From: Dokdonella_A sp937902695
Lineage (GTDB): Bacteria > Pseudomonadota > Gammaproteobacteria > Xanthomonadales > Rhodanobacteraceae
Length of the DNA stretch: 64,000 bases
NCBI GenBank assembly: GCA_048498135.1
Contig: JBEHYO010000005.1
Coordinates: 20,633 to 84,632 of the forward strand
Reading direction: 5' to 3'
Below the pieces are notes generated by a model that was given only the letters and a program-made list of their open reading frames with translations, was not told the origin of the DNA and ran no database searches. This document shows positions 50,901-58,698 of this stretch, one piece after another (positions within the stretch are counted from its first letter, which is position 1; every line of letters begins with the position of its first letter). The position numbers were made by a program, and so were the translations under genes.

Positions 50901-51445
50901 CGGTGCGCCGCGCAGTCGCCATCCAGCTCATCATCAACCGCGAGCTCGGCCTAAACTTCTGCGAGAACCCGTGGCAGGGCAGCTTCATCATCGACAGGCT
51001 CACCGACATCGTCGAGGAAGCGGTCTACAAGGAGTTCGAGGCGATCAGCGAGCGCGGCGGCGTGCTCGGCGCGATGGACACGATGTACCAGCGCGGCAAG
51101 ATCCAGGAAGAATCGCTCTACTACGAGCAGAAGAAGCACGACGGCTCGCTGCCGCTGATCGGCGTCAACACCTACCTGCCGAAGGAGCACGCCGGCGACA
51201 TCACGACGACGATCGAGCTGATCCGCTCGACGCCGGAAGAGAAGGGCCAGCAGATCACCAACGTGCACGCGTACCAGTCGGCGCGGAACGGCTATGCAAA
51301 GGATGGCCTGCGTCCGCTGCAGGCTGCAGCGCGCGAGCGCCGCAACGTGTTCGCCTCGCTGATGGATGCCGTGAAGACGCACAGCCTCGGCCAGATCAGC
51401 CATGCGCTGTACGAGGTCGGCGGCGAGTACCGGCGCAACATGTGA
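47993..51445 (+). CDS. icmF: IcmF: fused coenzyme-B12 acyl-CoA mutase and G-protein chaperone
   Basis: A 1150-residue fusion enzyme that interconverts isobutyryl-CoA and butyryl-CoA, and in known members isovaleryl-CoA and pivalyl-CoA. The N-terminal B12 domain (residues about 20-155) has the cobalt-ligand motif LFDGHDAAIN (His near 32) and VRVFGGGGGTITPEE. The MeaI-type GTPase (about 195-420) has GTGGAGKSSVVDE, ETAGIGQSDSEIVD and LNKFDKR. The mutase barrel from about 570 has YPYTGGVYPYRR, ISGYHIAEAGANPISQLAF and DRLTDIVEEAVYKEF near the end. ATG 47993 is chosen over an upstream frame opening. It should act in branched-chain or fatty-acid metabolism with the 33-39 kb cluster. Confidence 0.96.
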   Translation: MSTLAKHAAAVQPSSEMAPLRFVTAASLFDGHDAAINIMRRLIQAQGAEVIHLGHNRAVEDVVRAALQEDADAIAVSSYQGGHVEYFKYMVDMLKERGASHVRVFGGGGGTITPEEITELQAYGVERIYHPNDGMHLGLVAMIEDVVRRAQEHRLPTEHPAKVSLDDEISIGEMLSVIEDGSLDESDLARHRKEWQLAGGKTPVVGITGTGGAGKSSVVDELLLRFLHAFPDMRIAVLAVDPTRRRSGGALLGDRIRMNSLRSKRVFMRSMATRRQHAATNIVLKDCIACLKGLGYDLVIVETAGIGQSDSEIVDLVDFPMYVMTSDYGAASQLEKIDMLDFAELVVLNKFDKRGAEDALRDVRKQWKRNRTAFKMKDEDVPVYPTIASQFNDPGITWMFANLCRLLRDKLQLSGGKWTPEVDTSLKEPRATVLIPGSRVRYLAEIAEQGRGINSGIGKEAEAADRAQAMWQALHEVDDGKLPKALDLFDPADLLGNAEADRSVLVLRQRYQDALKSLSTESIALLREWPQRLKSITDEHYVYEVRGKAVEGSNYVESLSHQMVPKIAAPTYKSWGELLAFLCKENLPGAYPYTGGVYPYRRTGEDPTRMFAGEGTPERTNRRFHYLSVGQKAARLSTAFDSVTLYGEDPAERPDIYGKIGNSGVSIATLDDMKKLYSGFDLSAPTTSVSMTINGPAPIILSMFMNTAVDQAVEKYLRADQPRWDAAHAKIEKLFEGRERPRYAGMLPEGNDGLGLGLLGVTGDQVVDAETYAKIRAETLALVRGTVQADILKEDQAQNTCIFSTEFALRMMGDIQQFFVDNKVRNFYSVSISGYHIAEAGANPISQLAFTLSNGFTIVEYYLARGMKIDDFAPNLSFFFSNGMDPEYSVIGRVARRIWARAMRERYGASARSQMMKYHVQTSGRSLHAQEIQFNDIRTTLQALYALFDNCNSLHTNAYDEAITTPTEESVRRAVAIQLIINRELGLNFCENPWQGSFIIDRLTDIVEEAVYKEFEAISERGGVLGAMDTMYQRGKIQEESLYYEQKKHDGSLPLIGVNTYLPKEHAGDITTTIELIRSTPEEKGQQITNVHAYQSARNGYAKDGLRPLQAAARERRNVFASLMDAVKTHSLGQISHALYEVGGEYRRNM

Positions 51446-51474
51446 CGCTTGTTCAATCGGGACGCTCGTACCGC

Positions 51475-51864
51475 ATGAAATATCTGCTGCTGATCTACAA
51501 CGACGACACGCTGGTCGACGCACTGCCCGCGGGCCGCGCCGACGCGATGATGCGCGACTGCTTCAACCACGCCGACGCGCTGCGCGGGCAGGGCGCGCTG
51601 CTCGAATCGCAGCAGCTCGAAGCGCCGTCCACCGCGAAGACCGTCCGCATCCGCGGCGGCCGCACGAGCATCGTCGATGGTCCGTTCGCGGAAACGAAGG
51701 AAATGCTCGGCGGCTACAACATCATCGAGGCACCAACGCTCGAAGACGCCGTGCGCATCGCCGCCGCGTTCCCGTGGACCGAGACCGGCTGCGTCGAGGT
51801 TCGTCCGATCCGCGACATCGCGGCCGTCCGGCAGCGCGTCGGCGCGGACGAGGAGCCGGCGTGA
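51475..51864 (+). CDS. YciI/DGPF-like family protein
   Basis: A 129-residue protein of the YCII-related ferredoxin-like fold. KYLLLIYNDDTLVDALP, ALLESQQLEAPSTAKTVRIR and SIVDGPFAETKEMLGGYNII are the family pattern; such genes often neighbour ECF sigma or glyoxalase-like genes. The DGPFAETKE motif is the DGPF signature. Function is unknown. It starts 29 bp after icmF and ends 1 bp before the convergent VOC gene. Confidence 0.9.
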   Translation: MKYLLLIYNDDTLVDALPAGRADAMMRDCFNHADALRGQGALLESQQLEAPSTAKTVRIRGGRTSIVDGPFAETKEMLGGYNIIEAPTLEDAVRIAAAFPWTETGCVEVRPIRDIAAVRQRVGADEEPA

Positions 51865-52413
51865 TCAGCCCGGATACGTCGTTCCCGCCTCGACGAAGCA
51901 CAGCGGGTTCAGCCATTTGTCCTCGGCATAGAACGAGCGCTCGCCCCACGGGCGCACGGTGATTTCGCCGCCGCGGGTGCCGTGCACCATTTCCTGCGAC
52001 AGGCAGCCCAGCCTTTCGGCGCGTGCGAACACCGCATCCAGATCGCGCACGAGGAAGTAGAGCGCCTTCGCGGCCGGATGCGGCACGCCCATGCCCATCG
52101 AGGCGACGTCGACGACCTGCAGCGTGACGGGTCCGGCGTTGTAGTAGACGCGCGAGCCGGCCTGTCGGCGTCCCTTCAGCCCCAGCAGGGAGCCGTAGAA
52201 CCGTTCGGCCTCGTCGAGATTGCCGACTTCGATGTTGATGCGGAACAGGCTCGGCACGTCGGCTTCCATGCGTGCGGGCGCTTTCGTCGATGCCGATTTG
52301 CCGACACGTTTTTTCGTCGCGGCCGGCTTCGATCGCGTAGCCTTCTTCGCGGGCGCGCGTTTCACGGGAGTCTTCTTCGCCGATTTCCTGACCGTTTTCC
52401 GCTTCGTTGCCAT
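51865..52413 (-). CDS. VOC/glyoxalase-like protein with histone-like N-terminal tail
   Basis: A 182-residue protein. The first about 45 residues are almost only Lys, Ala, Pro, Arg and Thr (RKSAKKTPVKRAPAKKATRS), like histone H1 or AlgP tails. A VOC domain follows (NIEVGNLDEAERFYGSLLGL, KALYFLVRDLDAVFARAERL, EITVRPWGERSFYAEDKWLN). The tail suggests DNA or RNA binding or nucleoid localisation of a small metabolic domain, which is unusual. It is downstream of the arsR-type regulator, with 15 bp between. Confidence 0.88.
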   Translation of the reverse strand: MATKRKTVRKSAKKTPVKRAPAKKATRSKPAATKKRVGKSASTKAPARMEADVPSLFRINIEVGNLDEAERFYGSLLGLKGRRQAGSRVYYNAGPVTLQVVDVASMGMGVPHPAAKALYFLVRDLDAVFARAERLGCLSQEMVHGTRGGEITVRPWGERSFYAEDKWLNPLCFVEAGTTYPG

Positions 52414-52428
52414 TTCGCACCTCGTCGT

Positions 52429-52707
52429 TCAGGACGGAGCCTTGTGGAACCACTCGAGCCATTCGCGCACGAGATCGAGCCGCCGGCGATTGATCGAATA
52501 GAGGCGGCTGCGGCCCTGCCGCTCCTGGACGATGAGCCCGGCCGCTTCGAGCACCTTGAGATGACGCGTCGTGGTCGGCCACGCATGCTCGAACATGTCC
52601 GCGATGCCGCCGGCGCTCATGGCGCCGCCTTCGAAGTTCATCGTCAGGAGGATCCTCCGGCGCGCCGGATGCGCGAGCGCGGTGAACACCGCTTCGTAGG
52701 CGTCCAT
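52429..52707 (-). CDS. ArsR/SmtB family transcriptional regulator
   Basis: A 92-residue winged-helix repressor. The pattern AVFTALAHPARRRILLTM, then MFEHAWPTTTRHLKVLEAAG and LIVQERQGRSRLYSINRRRL is the standard ArsR fold. No metal-binding ELCVCDL cysteines are visible, so it senses something else. ATG 52707 is chosen because the domain begins there; an upstream start at 52749 is possible. It probably controls itself and the VOC gene; a palindrome lies about 55 bp upstream. Confidence 0.9.
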   Translation of the reverse strand: MDAYEAVFTALAHPARRRILLTMNFEGGAMSAGGIADMFEHAWPTTTRHLKVLEAAGLIVQERQGRSRLYSINRRRLDLVREWLEWFHKAPS

Positions 52708-52758
52708 GCGCGCTTTCGATTGAGAAGCCTCACGTCGCCCACGAAGCATGCTTGTTAT

Positions 52759-52774
52759 TTAGCATGTGAGCTAA
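52759..52774. promoter_or_regulatory. Palindromic operator candidate upstream of arsR-type gene
   Basis: TTAGC at 52759-52763 and GCTAA at 52770-52774 form a 5-bp inverted repeat with 6-nt spacing in an A+T-rich patch (TTGTTATTTAGC), unusual for this GC-rich DNA. On the minus strand TAAATAA could serve as a -10 box. This position suits autoregulation by the ArsR-type protein. Confidence 0.5.
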
Positions 52775-52817
52775 CTAAACGCCAGCGCTGGAACGCCGCT
52801 GCCTTGCGGAAGCGGAC

Positions 52818-55286
52818 TTATGACGTCGCGTCCGCCGCCGGGGCTTGCCCGACGCGTCCGCCCCGATCGCGATCGCGCAACAGCTGCCCGGCGAGCTCCG
52901 CGGGCATCGGCCGCCCGAACCAAAACCCCTGGTAGGCATCGCAGCCGTTCCGCTGCAGGTAGTCGACCTGCTCGGCCGTCTCGACGCCTTCGGCGAGCAC
53001 GCGCATGCCGAGCTCGTGGCCGATCGTGATCACGGAGCGGCAGATGTTGGCCGCGCCGGCATCCGAGGCGATGTCGTGCACGAACGAGCGATCGATCTTC
53101 AGCGTGTCGATCGGAAAGTGACGCAGATAATTGAGGCTCGAATAGCCGGTGCCGAAATCGTCGAGCGAAAGTCGCACGCCGATCGCCTTCAGCGCGTGCA
53201 GCGTCGCGATCATGCGCGGGACGTTCTCGGTCGTCATGTTCTCGGTGAGCTCGAGCTCGATGCAGTTCGGCCGCAGGTCGAAGCGCGCGAGGGTTGCGCG
53301 GACGAACTCGACGAAATCGGGGCGCTGCAACTGCATGGCCGAGACGTTGACCGCGATCGAGAACGCGGCGAGGCCGGCATCGAGCCACGCGCGTGCCTGG
53401 CGCGCGGCCGACTCGAGCACGAAATGGTCGATGTCCACGATGAGCCCGAAATCCTCGGCGACCTTGAGAAAGCGCGCCGGCGGCAGGATGCCGACGCCCG
53501 GGCTGTCCCAGCGCAGCAGCGCCTCGAAGCCGAAGACGCGCCAGTCGCCGGCGACGAGCGGCTGGTAGTGCAGCACGAGCTGTCCCTGGCCGATCGCATC
53601 GCGCAGCTGCGGTCCGAGCGAGATGCGATCCTGCAGCAGCTGCTTGTGATCGTTCGAGAACGCACGCACCGAGTTCCGGCCGTCGCGCTTGGCATGCATC
53701 ATCGCCGCCTCGGCCTGGCGCAGGAGCTCCAGCGGCCCGTGTCCATTGTCGGGATACGCGCTGACGCCGACGCTGCACGTGACATAAACCTTTTCCTTGC
53801 CGTCGAGCACCGGCTTCTCGGCCGCCGCGCGGACGGCTTCGCCGAAGCCGATCGCATCGAACATCGCGTGGCGGTCGTCGAGCACGAGCGCGAACTCGTC
53901 GCCCGCGACATGCGCCAGCCGGCCGTGCTCGCCGATCAGCGCCTCGAGCCGCTCGGCGAGCGTGCGCAGCACGTGATCGCCGACCGCGCGTCCGCGCGTT
54001 TCATTGACGGTGTGGAAGCGATCGATATCGACGTAGAAGACGAGCACGCGCCCGCCGCGAAGCGCCGCGTCGGCGATCGCCACGCGCAGGTATTCTTCGA
54101 TCAGCACGAAGCGTGGCCGGCCGGTCGTCTGATCGTGGCTCATGCGATGCGCGAGCTCCTGCTGCGCGCGGCGGCGCTCGACGATCTCGACTTCGAGCTT
54201 GGCCGCGTGGCGCTGGATTTCGTCGTACATCGTGAGATTGCCGTATGCGAGCGCGAACTGTGCGGCGAGCGTCATGCCGAACTGCGCGTCTTCGTCGTCG
54301 AATGGATCGCCGCCCAGGCGGCCGGCGAAGCAGAGCCAGCCGCGCACGGCCGCGGTCGAGCGGAGCGGCATCGGGACGAGGAGCGCCGAGCATGCGTCGG
54401 GGACGATCGCGCCGAGGCCGCCGGCTTCGATCGCCGCGCGGCCGACGAGATGCCGCGGCTTGCCGTCGGCCAGCACGTCGGCGAAGAGCCCGCTGCGCGG
54501 GTCGATTGCGGCAAGAGGCTCGAGGCCGTCGCCGCCGACGCCGCGAGCGGCATGCGCCTGGATCCTGCGCTCGTCGGCGTCGAGCACGGCGATCATCGCG
54601 CTCGTCGCGCTCATGATGTCCTGCGCGCCCGTGCAGAAAAGCGCGAGCAGGCTCTCGGGATCGCGCTCGGACGCAAGCACGAGGCCGAGCTCCAGCAATG
54701 CACCCATGCGAAGGCCGAGCGTCTGGTACGAGGTCAGGATCGTGTCGTTGCGGTCGGGTCGATCGAGCCGATCGAGCCGATCTTCCTCGACGGCTTCATC
54801 GAGCACGCGCCGCAGCCGCTGTTGCAGCTCGCTGAGATCGCTGAGATACGCCGGAAGGCGCGCGCCGAGAAAGCTCGGCGGCGCGGCGGCCTGCTGCGGC
54901 ATCAGCACGCGCGCGGGACCGGTGCCGAGCGCGGCCGCTACGGCATCGAGAATCGCCTGCGGCTCGGCCGGCTTGGCGAGCACGGCCGCGACGCGGCACG
55001 ATTCGGCGAGCACCGACGCTTCGGGCACGCGATACGTCGCGGTATAAAAGATGATCGGCGTGTCCGCGATGGCGGGATCGTCGTGCACCCGGTCGGCGAG
55101 CTCGACGCCGTCCATGTTGGGCATCAGCACATCCGTGATGATGAGGTCCGGATGCTCGCGCCGGGCGAGCGCCAGCGCTTCGACGCCGTCGGCGGCTTCG
55201 ATGACCACATAGTTGACGTAGCCGAGCAGCGTCGCCAGGAACTCGCGATTGATCGCGCGATCGTCAACGACAAGGATCGTCGTCAT
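52818..55286 (-). CDS. REC-GAF-GGDEF-EAL c-di-GMP signalling protein
   Basis: An 822-residue cytoplasmic protein. A receiver domain (phospho-acceptor near Asp52 in LIITDVLMPNMDG) is followed by a GAF domain (about 190-360), a GGDEF domain in which the signature is AGDEF (HVAGDEFALVL), and an EAL domain with GFEALLRWDSPG, IELELTENMT and SLDDFGTGYSSLNYLRHFPI. The EAL residues look complete, so the likely net activity is c-di-GMP breakdown; the GGDEF half may be a GTP sensor or weak cyclase. Its start overlaps the end of the dual-receiver gene by 23 nt, so it is the last gene of the kinase operon. Confidence 0.94.
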   Translation of the reverse strand: MTTILVVDDRAINREFLATLLGYVNYVVIEAADGVEALALARREHPDLIITDVLMPNMDGVELADRVHDDPAIADTPIIFYTATYRVPEASVLAESCRVAAVLAKPAEPQAILDAVAAALGTGPARVLMPQQAAAPPSFLGARLPAYLSDLSELQQRLRRVLDEAVEEDRLDRLDRPDRNDTILTSYQTLGLRMGALLELGLVLASERDPESLLALFCTGAQDIMSATSAMIAVLDADERRIQAHAARGVGGDGLEPLAAIDPRSGLFADVLADGKPRHLVGRAAIEAGGLGAIVPDACSALLVPMPLRSTAAVRGWLCFAGRLGGDPFDDEDAQFGMTLAAQFALAYGNLTMYDEIQRHAAKLEVEIVERRRAQQELAHRMSHDQTTGRPRFVLIEEYLRVAIADAALRGGRVLVFYVDIDRFHTVNETRGRAVGDHVLRTLAERLEALIGEHGRLAHVAGDEFALVLDDRHAMFDAIGFGEAVRAAAEKPVLDGKEKVYVTCSVGVSAYPDNGHGPLELLRQAEAAMMHAKRDGRNSVRAFSNDHKQLLQDRISLGPQLRDAIGQGQLVLHYQPLVAGDWRVFGFEALLRWDSPGVGILPPARFLKVAEDFGLIVDIDHFVLESAARQARAWLDAGLAAFSIAVNVSAMQLQRPDFVEFVRATLARFDLRPNCIELELTENMTTENVPRMIATLHALKAIGVRLSLDDFGTGYSSLNYLRHFPIDTLKIDRSFVHDIASDAGAANICRSVITIGHELGMRVLAEGVETAEQVDYLQRNGCDAYQGFWFGRPMPAELAGQLLRDRDRGGRVGQAPAADATS

Positions 55287-56103
55287 GGCCGGGTCCGCGG
55301 CGCGCGGGAAGGCACCGCGCTATCTCGTCGATGAGAGCATGGGGTTCGATCGGTCGCAGCACGAAGCGCGTGACGCCCAGTGCAAGCGCCGTCTCGCGGT
55401 CGTCCTCGCCCCAGACCGACGACGAAATGAATATGAAGGGCAGCACGGCCAGGCGCGGATCGTCTTTGACGCGGCGGATGAAATTGAACCCGTTCTCGCC
55501 CGGCATGTGCAGGTCCGAGAGGATCAGGTCCGGCGTCAGCGTCGCCAGCAGCCGCATGGCGTCGGGCACGCTCTCGGCGAGGCGGACATCGTAGCCATAG
55601 GGCGTCAGCGTCTGGAAGATGAGCTCGCGATTGGTCGGCGCATCGTCGACGACGAGGATCAGCGCGAGCTTCGCCCGCATCGATTCGGTCGCCGCGGCGC
55701 TGCGACCGAAGCCGTTGTCCGGCGTCGAGCCGCGCAGGCCGGCCGGCAGGAACGCATCGAGCTCGGAGACGACGCGCTGCGGATCGATCGGCTTGGTGAT
55801 GTAGCCGTCGAAGCCGGACGCCAGGATCTTCTCGCGGTCGCCGACCATCGCAAGCGCCGTCACCGCGATCACCGGGACTGCGGTCAGCGCCGCGTCGGCC
55901 TTGAGCGCCTTCGCGACGCCGTAGCCGTCGACGCCCGGAAGATGGATATCGCACGCGACGAGGTCGGGCCGCGTCGCAAGCGCCGTCGCGATGCCGCTTT
56001 CGCCATCCTCGGCCGTCGTCACCGCGTGGCCGTAGGCCGTCAGGAGATACGACATCAGGTCGAGGTTGTCGGGATTGTCTTCGATCAGCAGGATGCGGGC
56101 CAC
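55264..56103 (-). CDS. Dual-receiver response regulator
   Basis: A 279-residue protein consisting of two receiver domains and no output domain. The first has LLIEDNPDNLDLMSYLL and the acceptor Asp near 52 in VACDIHLPGVDG; the second starts near residue 148 with LALILVVDDAPTNRELIFQT and has ILSDLHMPGENG. The conserved Lys is in GYITKPIDP for domain one, but domain two reads RFVLRPIEP, so Lys is replaced by Arg there. It begins with a GTG at 56103, 10 nt after the kinase stop, and overlaps the GGDEF-EAL gene. Confidence 0.9.
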   Translation of the reverse strand: MARILLIEDNPDNLDLMSYLLTAYGHAVTTAEDGESGIATALATRPDLVACDIHLPGVDGYGVAKALKADAALTAVPVIAVTALAMVGDREKILASGFDGYITKPIDPQRVVSELDAFLPAGLRGSTPDNGFGRSAAATESMRAKLALILVVDDAPTNRELIFQTLTPYGYDVRLAESVPDAMRLLATLTPDLILSDLHMPGENGFNFIRRVKDDPRLAVLPFIFISSSVWGEDDRETALALGVTRFVLRPIEPHALIDEIARCLPARRGPGHDDDPCR

Positions 56104-56113
56104 GATCCGAGCC

Positions 56114-57997
56114 TCATGCGTCCTTGAGGTGAAGCGTGAACGTGCTGCCTTCGCCGAAACGCGTCGCGAACGTGATGCGAAGGCCGAGCAAGTCGGCGAG
56201 CTTCTGCGAGAGATGCAGGCCAAGGCCCGTGCCTTCGTGGCGCCGCGTCGTCGAGCCGTCGATCTGGCTGAACGCGTGGAACAGCTTGGCCTGATCCTCG
56301 GGCCGGATGCCGGTGCCGGTGTCGGCAATCTCGATCGCGCCGAGCGCGTCGGCCCCCGCGCGATGGCGCACGAGCTGGATCGTGACCGTGCCGTCGTCCG
56401 TGTACTTGATCGCGTTGTTGACGAGATTGATGACGATCTGGCTGAGCGCGCGGCGGTCCGTGCGCACGACGAGATCGGCGGCTGCCGCGACCTCGAACGC
56501 GATGCCCTTCTTCTCGGCGAGCGGACGCAGCGATGCGGCGACTTCGTCGATGACCTCGGCGCACGAGACAGGGCTCAGGCGAAGCTCGTGCTTGCCCGAT
56601 TCGATCTTGGCGACGTCGAGCAGGTCGTTGATCAGCGACAACAGGTGGCGCGCGCTGCCCTGGATCGTGTTGAGCTGCTTTTCCTGCGCGTCGGTCAGCG
56701 GTCCCGGCAAGCGCATCAGGAGCGTGCCGGTGAAGCCGATGATCGCGTTGAGCGGCGTGCGCAGCTCATGCGACATGTTCGCAAGGAAGCGGTCCTTCGC
56801 CTCCGCGGCGCTCTGCAGCTCGCGGTTCTTCTCGTTGAGCGCCATCTCGATCTGGCGGCGGTCGCTGATATCGCGGATGGCGCTGGACACGAGCATTCCT
56901 TCTGGGGTATCGAGTGGGCTGAGGCTGATCTCGACCGGAAACTCGGTGCCGTCCGAGCGCAGTCCGTAAAGTTCCACGCCTGCGCCCATCGCGCGCGGAT
57001 GCGGATCGCGGAAGAACCCGTCGCGGAAACCGGGGTGGTGCGTGCGGAACCGTTCGGGCACGAGCAGCTCGACCTTGCGACCGAGCATGTCGCGGCGGTC
57101 GTAGCCGAACAGCCTCTCCGCCTGCGAGTTCACGATGACGATGCGGCCGTCGGGGTCGACGATGACGACCGCGTCGGGTGCCGATTCGAGCAGGCCGCGG
57201 AATTTCTGCTCGGTCTTGCGCGTCTCGCTCGCGTCGCGCACCGCGCTCATGACGAGCGTGCCGTCCTCGATCTCGACCGGGCTCAGGCTGACTTCGAGCG
57301 GAAACTCGCTGCCGTTCTTGCGCCGGCCCTTCAACGCGAGCCCGGCGCCCATCGAGCGCGTGCGCGGCGCGCCGAAATAGGCGGCGCGGTGTCCGACATG
57401 GTTCTCGCGCAGGCGTTCGGGCAGGAGCGAATCGATCGACGCGCCGCGGAGCTCGCCGCGCTTGTAGCCGAACAGCCGCTCGGCGTGCGCGTTCGCGAGC
57501 ACGATGCGACCGGACGAGTTCGACATCACGATGCCGTCCGGCACCGATTCGACCAGACTCCCGAACTTCGCCTCGACGAGCTTCGCGTCGCGCAGCACCT
57601 TGAGCGCCGTCACGTCCTTGTGCGTGACGATGAGGTACTGGATCTCGCCGTCGTCGCCGGGAATCGTCTTGACCGACACGTCGACGTAGATCGTCGTGCC
57701 GTCCTTGCGCAGGCGCACGCCTTCGCCGGTCGCCTGGCCGGTGCGGAACGCCTCTTCGCGCAGGCGCCCGAGCTCGGCATCGGCGCCGCGCGCAAGGATC
57801 AGGTCGGCAAGCCGGCGGTGCAGGACCTCGGCCGACACGTAGCCGTACATCCGCTCGGCGCCGCGGCTCCAATGCACCACGTTGCCGGACGCCGTCGTGA
57901 CCATGACGGCATCCGGGTTCTCTTCCAACAGCAGCCGGTCGAGCGCGGCCTCCATCCGGGATCCCGCAGCGCCCAGGACCCGGGCGGACACGGACAT
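56114..57997 (-). CDS. Triple-PAS sensor histidine kinase
   Basis: A 627-residue soluble kinase. Three PAS domains occupy about residues 15-385 (AVMVTTASGNVVHWSRGAER, GIVMSNSSGRIVLANAHAER, AVVIVDPDGRIVIVNSQAER are the repeated starts). The dimerisation helix has the phospho-histidine in FLANMSHELRTPLNAIIGF (near 410), and the catalytic domain has INLVNNAIKYTDDGTV (N box), EIADTGTGIRPED (G1) and HEGTGLGLHLSQKLADL (G2). No membrane segment, so it senses an internal signal such as redox, heme or flavin; the PAS chemistry is not visible. First gene of the operon. Confidence 0.94.
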   Translation of the reverse strand: MSVSARVLGAAGSRMEAALDRLLLEENPDAVMVTTASGNVVHWSRGAERMYGYVSAEVLHRRLADLILARGADAELGRLREEAFRTGQATGEGVRLRKDGTTIYVDVSVKTIPGDDGEIQYLIVTHKDVTALKVLRDAKLVEAKFGSLVESVPDGIVMSNSSGRIVLANAHAERLFGYKRGELRGASIDSLLPERLRENHVGHRAAYFGAPRTRSMGAGLALKGRRKNGSEFPLEVSLSPVEIEDGTLVMSAVRDASETRKTEQKFRGLLESAPDAVVIVDPDGRIVIVNSQAERLFGYDRRDMLGRKVELLVPERFRTHHPGFRDGFFRDPHPRAMGAGVELYGLRSDGTEFPVEISLSPLDTPEGMLVSSAIRDISDRRQIEMALNEKNRELQSAAEAKDRFLANMSHELRTPLNAIIGFTGTLLMRLPGPLTDAQEKQLNTIQGSARHLLSLINDLLDVAKIESGKHELRLSPVSCAEVIDEVAASLRPLAEKKGIAFEVAAAADLVVRTDRRALSQIVINLVNNAIKYTDDGTVTIQLVRHRAGADALGAIEIADTGTGIRPEDQAKLFHAFSQIDGSTTRRHEGTGLGLHLSQKLADLLGLRITFATRFGEGSTFTLHLKDA

Positions 57998-58075
57998 CTT
58001 ATGTCACGTTTCCAAAGGTTTCGAGTGGGACGCGGCGGCTTTGTATAAAGTGCGGCGCGCTGCGCTCGCCATCTG

Positions 58076-58531
58076 TCAATCCGCGATGAATTTCGGAACG
58101 CCGACGCGCAATCCCTTGCCCGGCAATGCCATCATCGTCGACGTGCCGTGCGCGACGAGCTCGCCGGTCTCGTTGTAGACGCTCGCGATCGTGTAGCTGA
58201 TCTGGCGGCCGGCGCGCAGGCATTCGCCTTCGGCGCGCAGATGTCCCTTCGCGACCGCCTTCAGGTAGTTGAGCTTCAGGTCTACGTTGACGAGTCCCGC
58301 GTCCTCGGGGAGCCGCATGAACGCGGCCCAGAACGTCGCGGTATCGATCAGCGTCGCCAGCACGCCGCCGTGGACGATGCCGAACGGCTGCATGTGGTCG
58401 CCGCGCAGGTCGAGCTCGACGCGGCAGCCGTCGATCTCGAGCCCGGTGATCTTCATGCCGATCAGCGCGGGGTAGGGCGACGCGTGCACGATGTCCTGCA
58501 CGGCGCGCACGTAGGCAGGGTTCGGCGTCAT
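58076..58531 (-). CDS. PaaI-type hotdog thioesterase
   Basis: A 151-residue acyl-CoA thioesterase of the PaaI/4HBT group. The helix and loop DHMQPFGIVHGGVLATLIDT hold the HGG motif, and VNVDLKLNYLKAVAKGHLRA and HGTSTMMALPGKG complete the hotdog fold. The substrate is an acyl- or phenylacetyl-CoA by family knowledge. ATG 58531 is the family start; the longer open frame upstream is a shadow of the promoter region. Confidence 0.92.
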   Translation of the reverse strand: MTPNPAYVRAVQDIVHASPYPALIGMKITGLEIDGCRVELDLRGDHMQPFGIVHGGVLATLIDTATFWAAFMRLPEDAGLVNVDLKLNYLKAVAKGHLRAEGECLRAGRQISYTIASVYNETGELVAHGTSTMMALPGKGLRVGVPKFIAD

Positions 58532-58698
58532 GGTGGCGGCCCGAGTACGGAATCCCGATTGTAGCGTCCGGGTGCGACGAATCCGGCTGGCGCAACGACG
58601 CTTCGCTTCCCCGCGCCAGCGCAACGCCGCGGCGCATCGCGGTATCGCCGCACCGATCGCCGCGGATAATCCGCGCCGGCACCACGCCGGAGACCACG

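Noticed and set aside
52845..55334. 829-residue plus-strand open frame opposite the GGDEF-EAL gene
   Set aside because: Composition is typical of an antisense shadow (Arg/Glu/Ala/His-rich), and the minus strand carries REC, GAF, GGDEF and EAL motifs in one frame.
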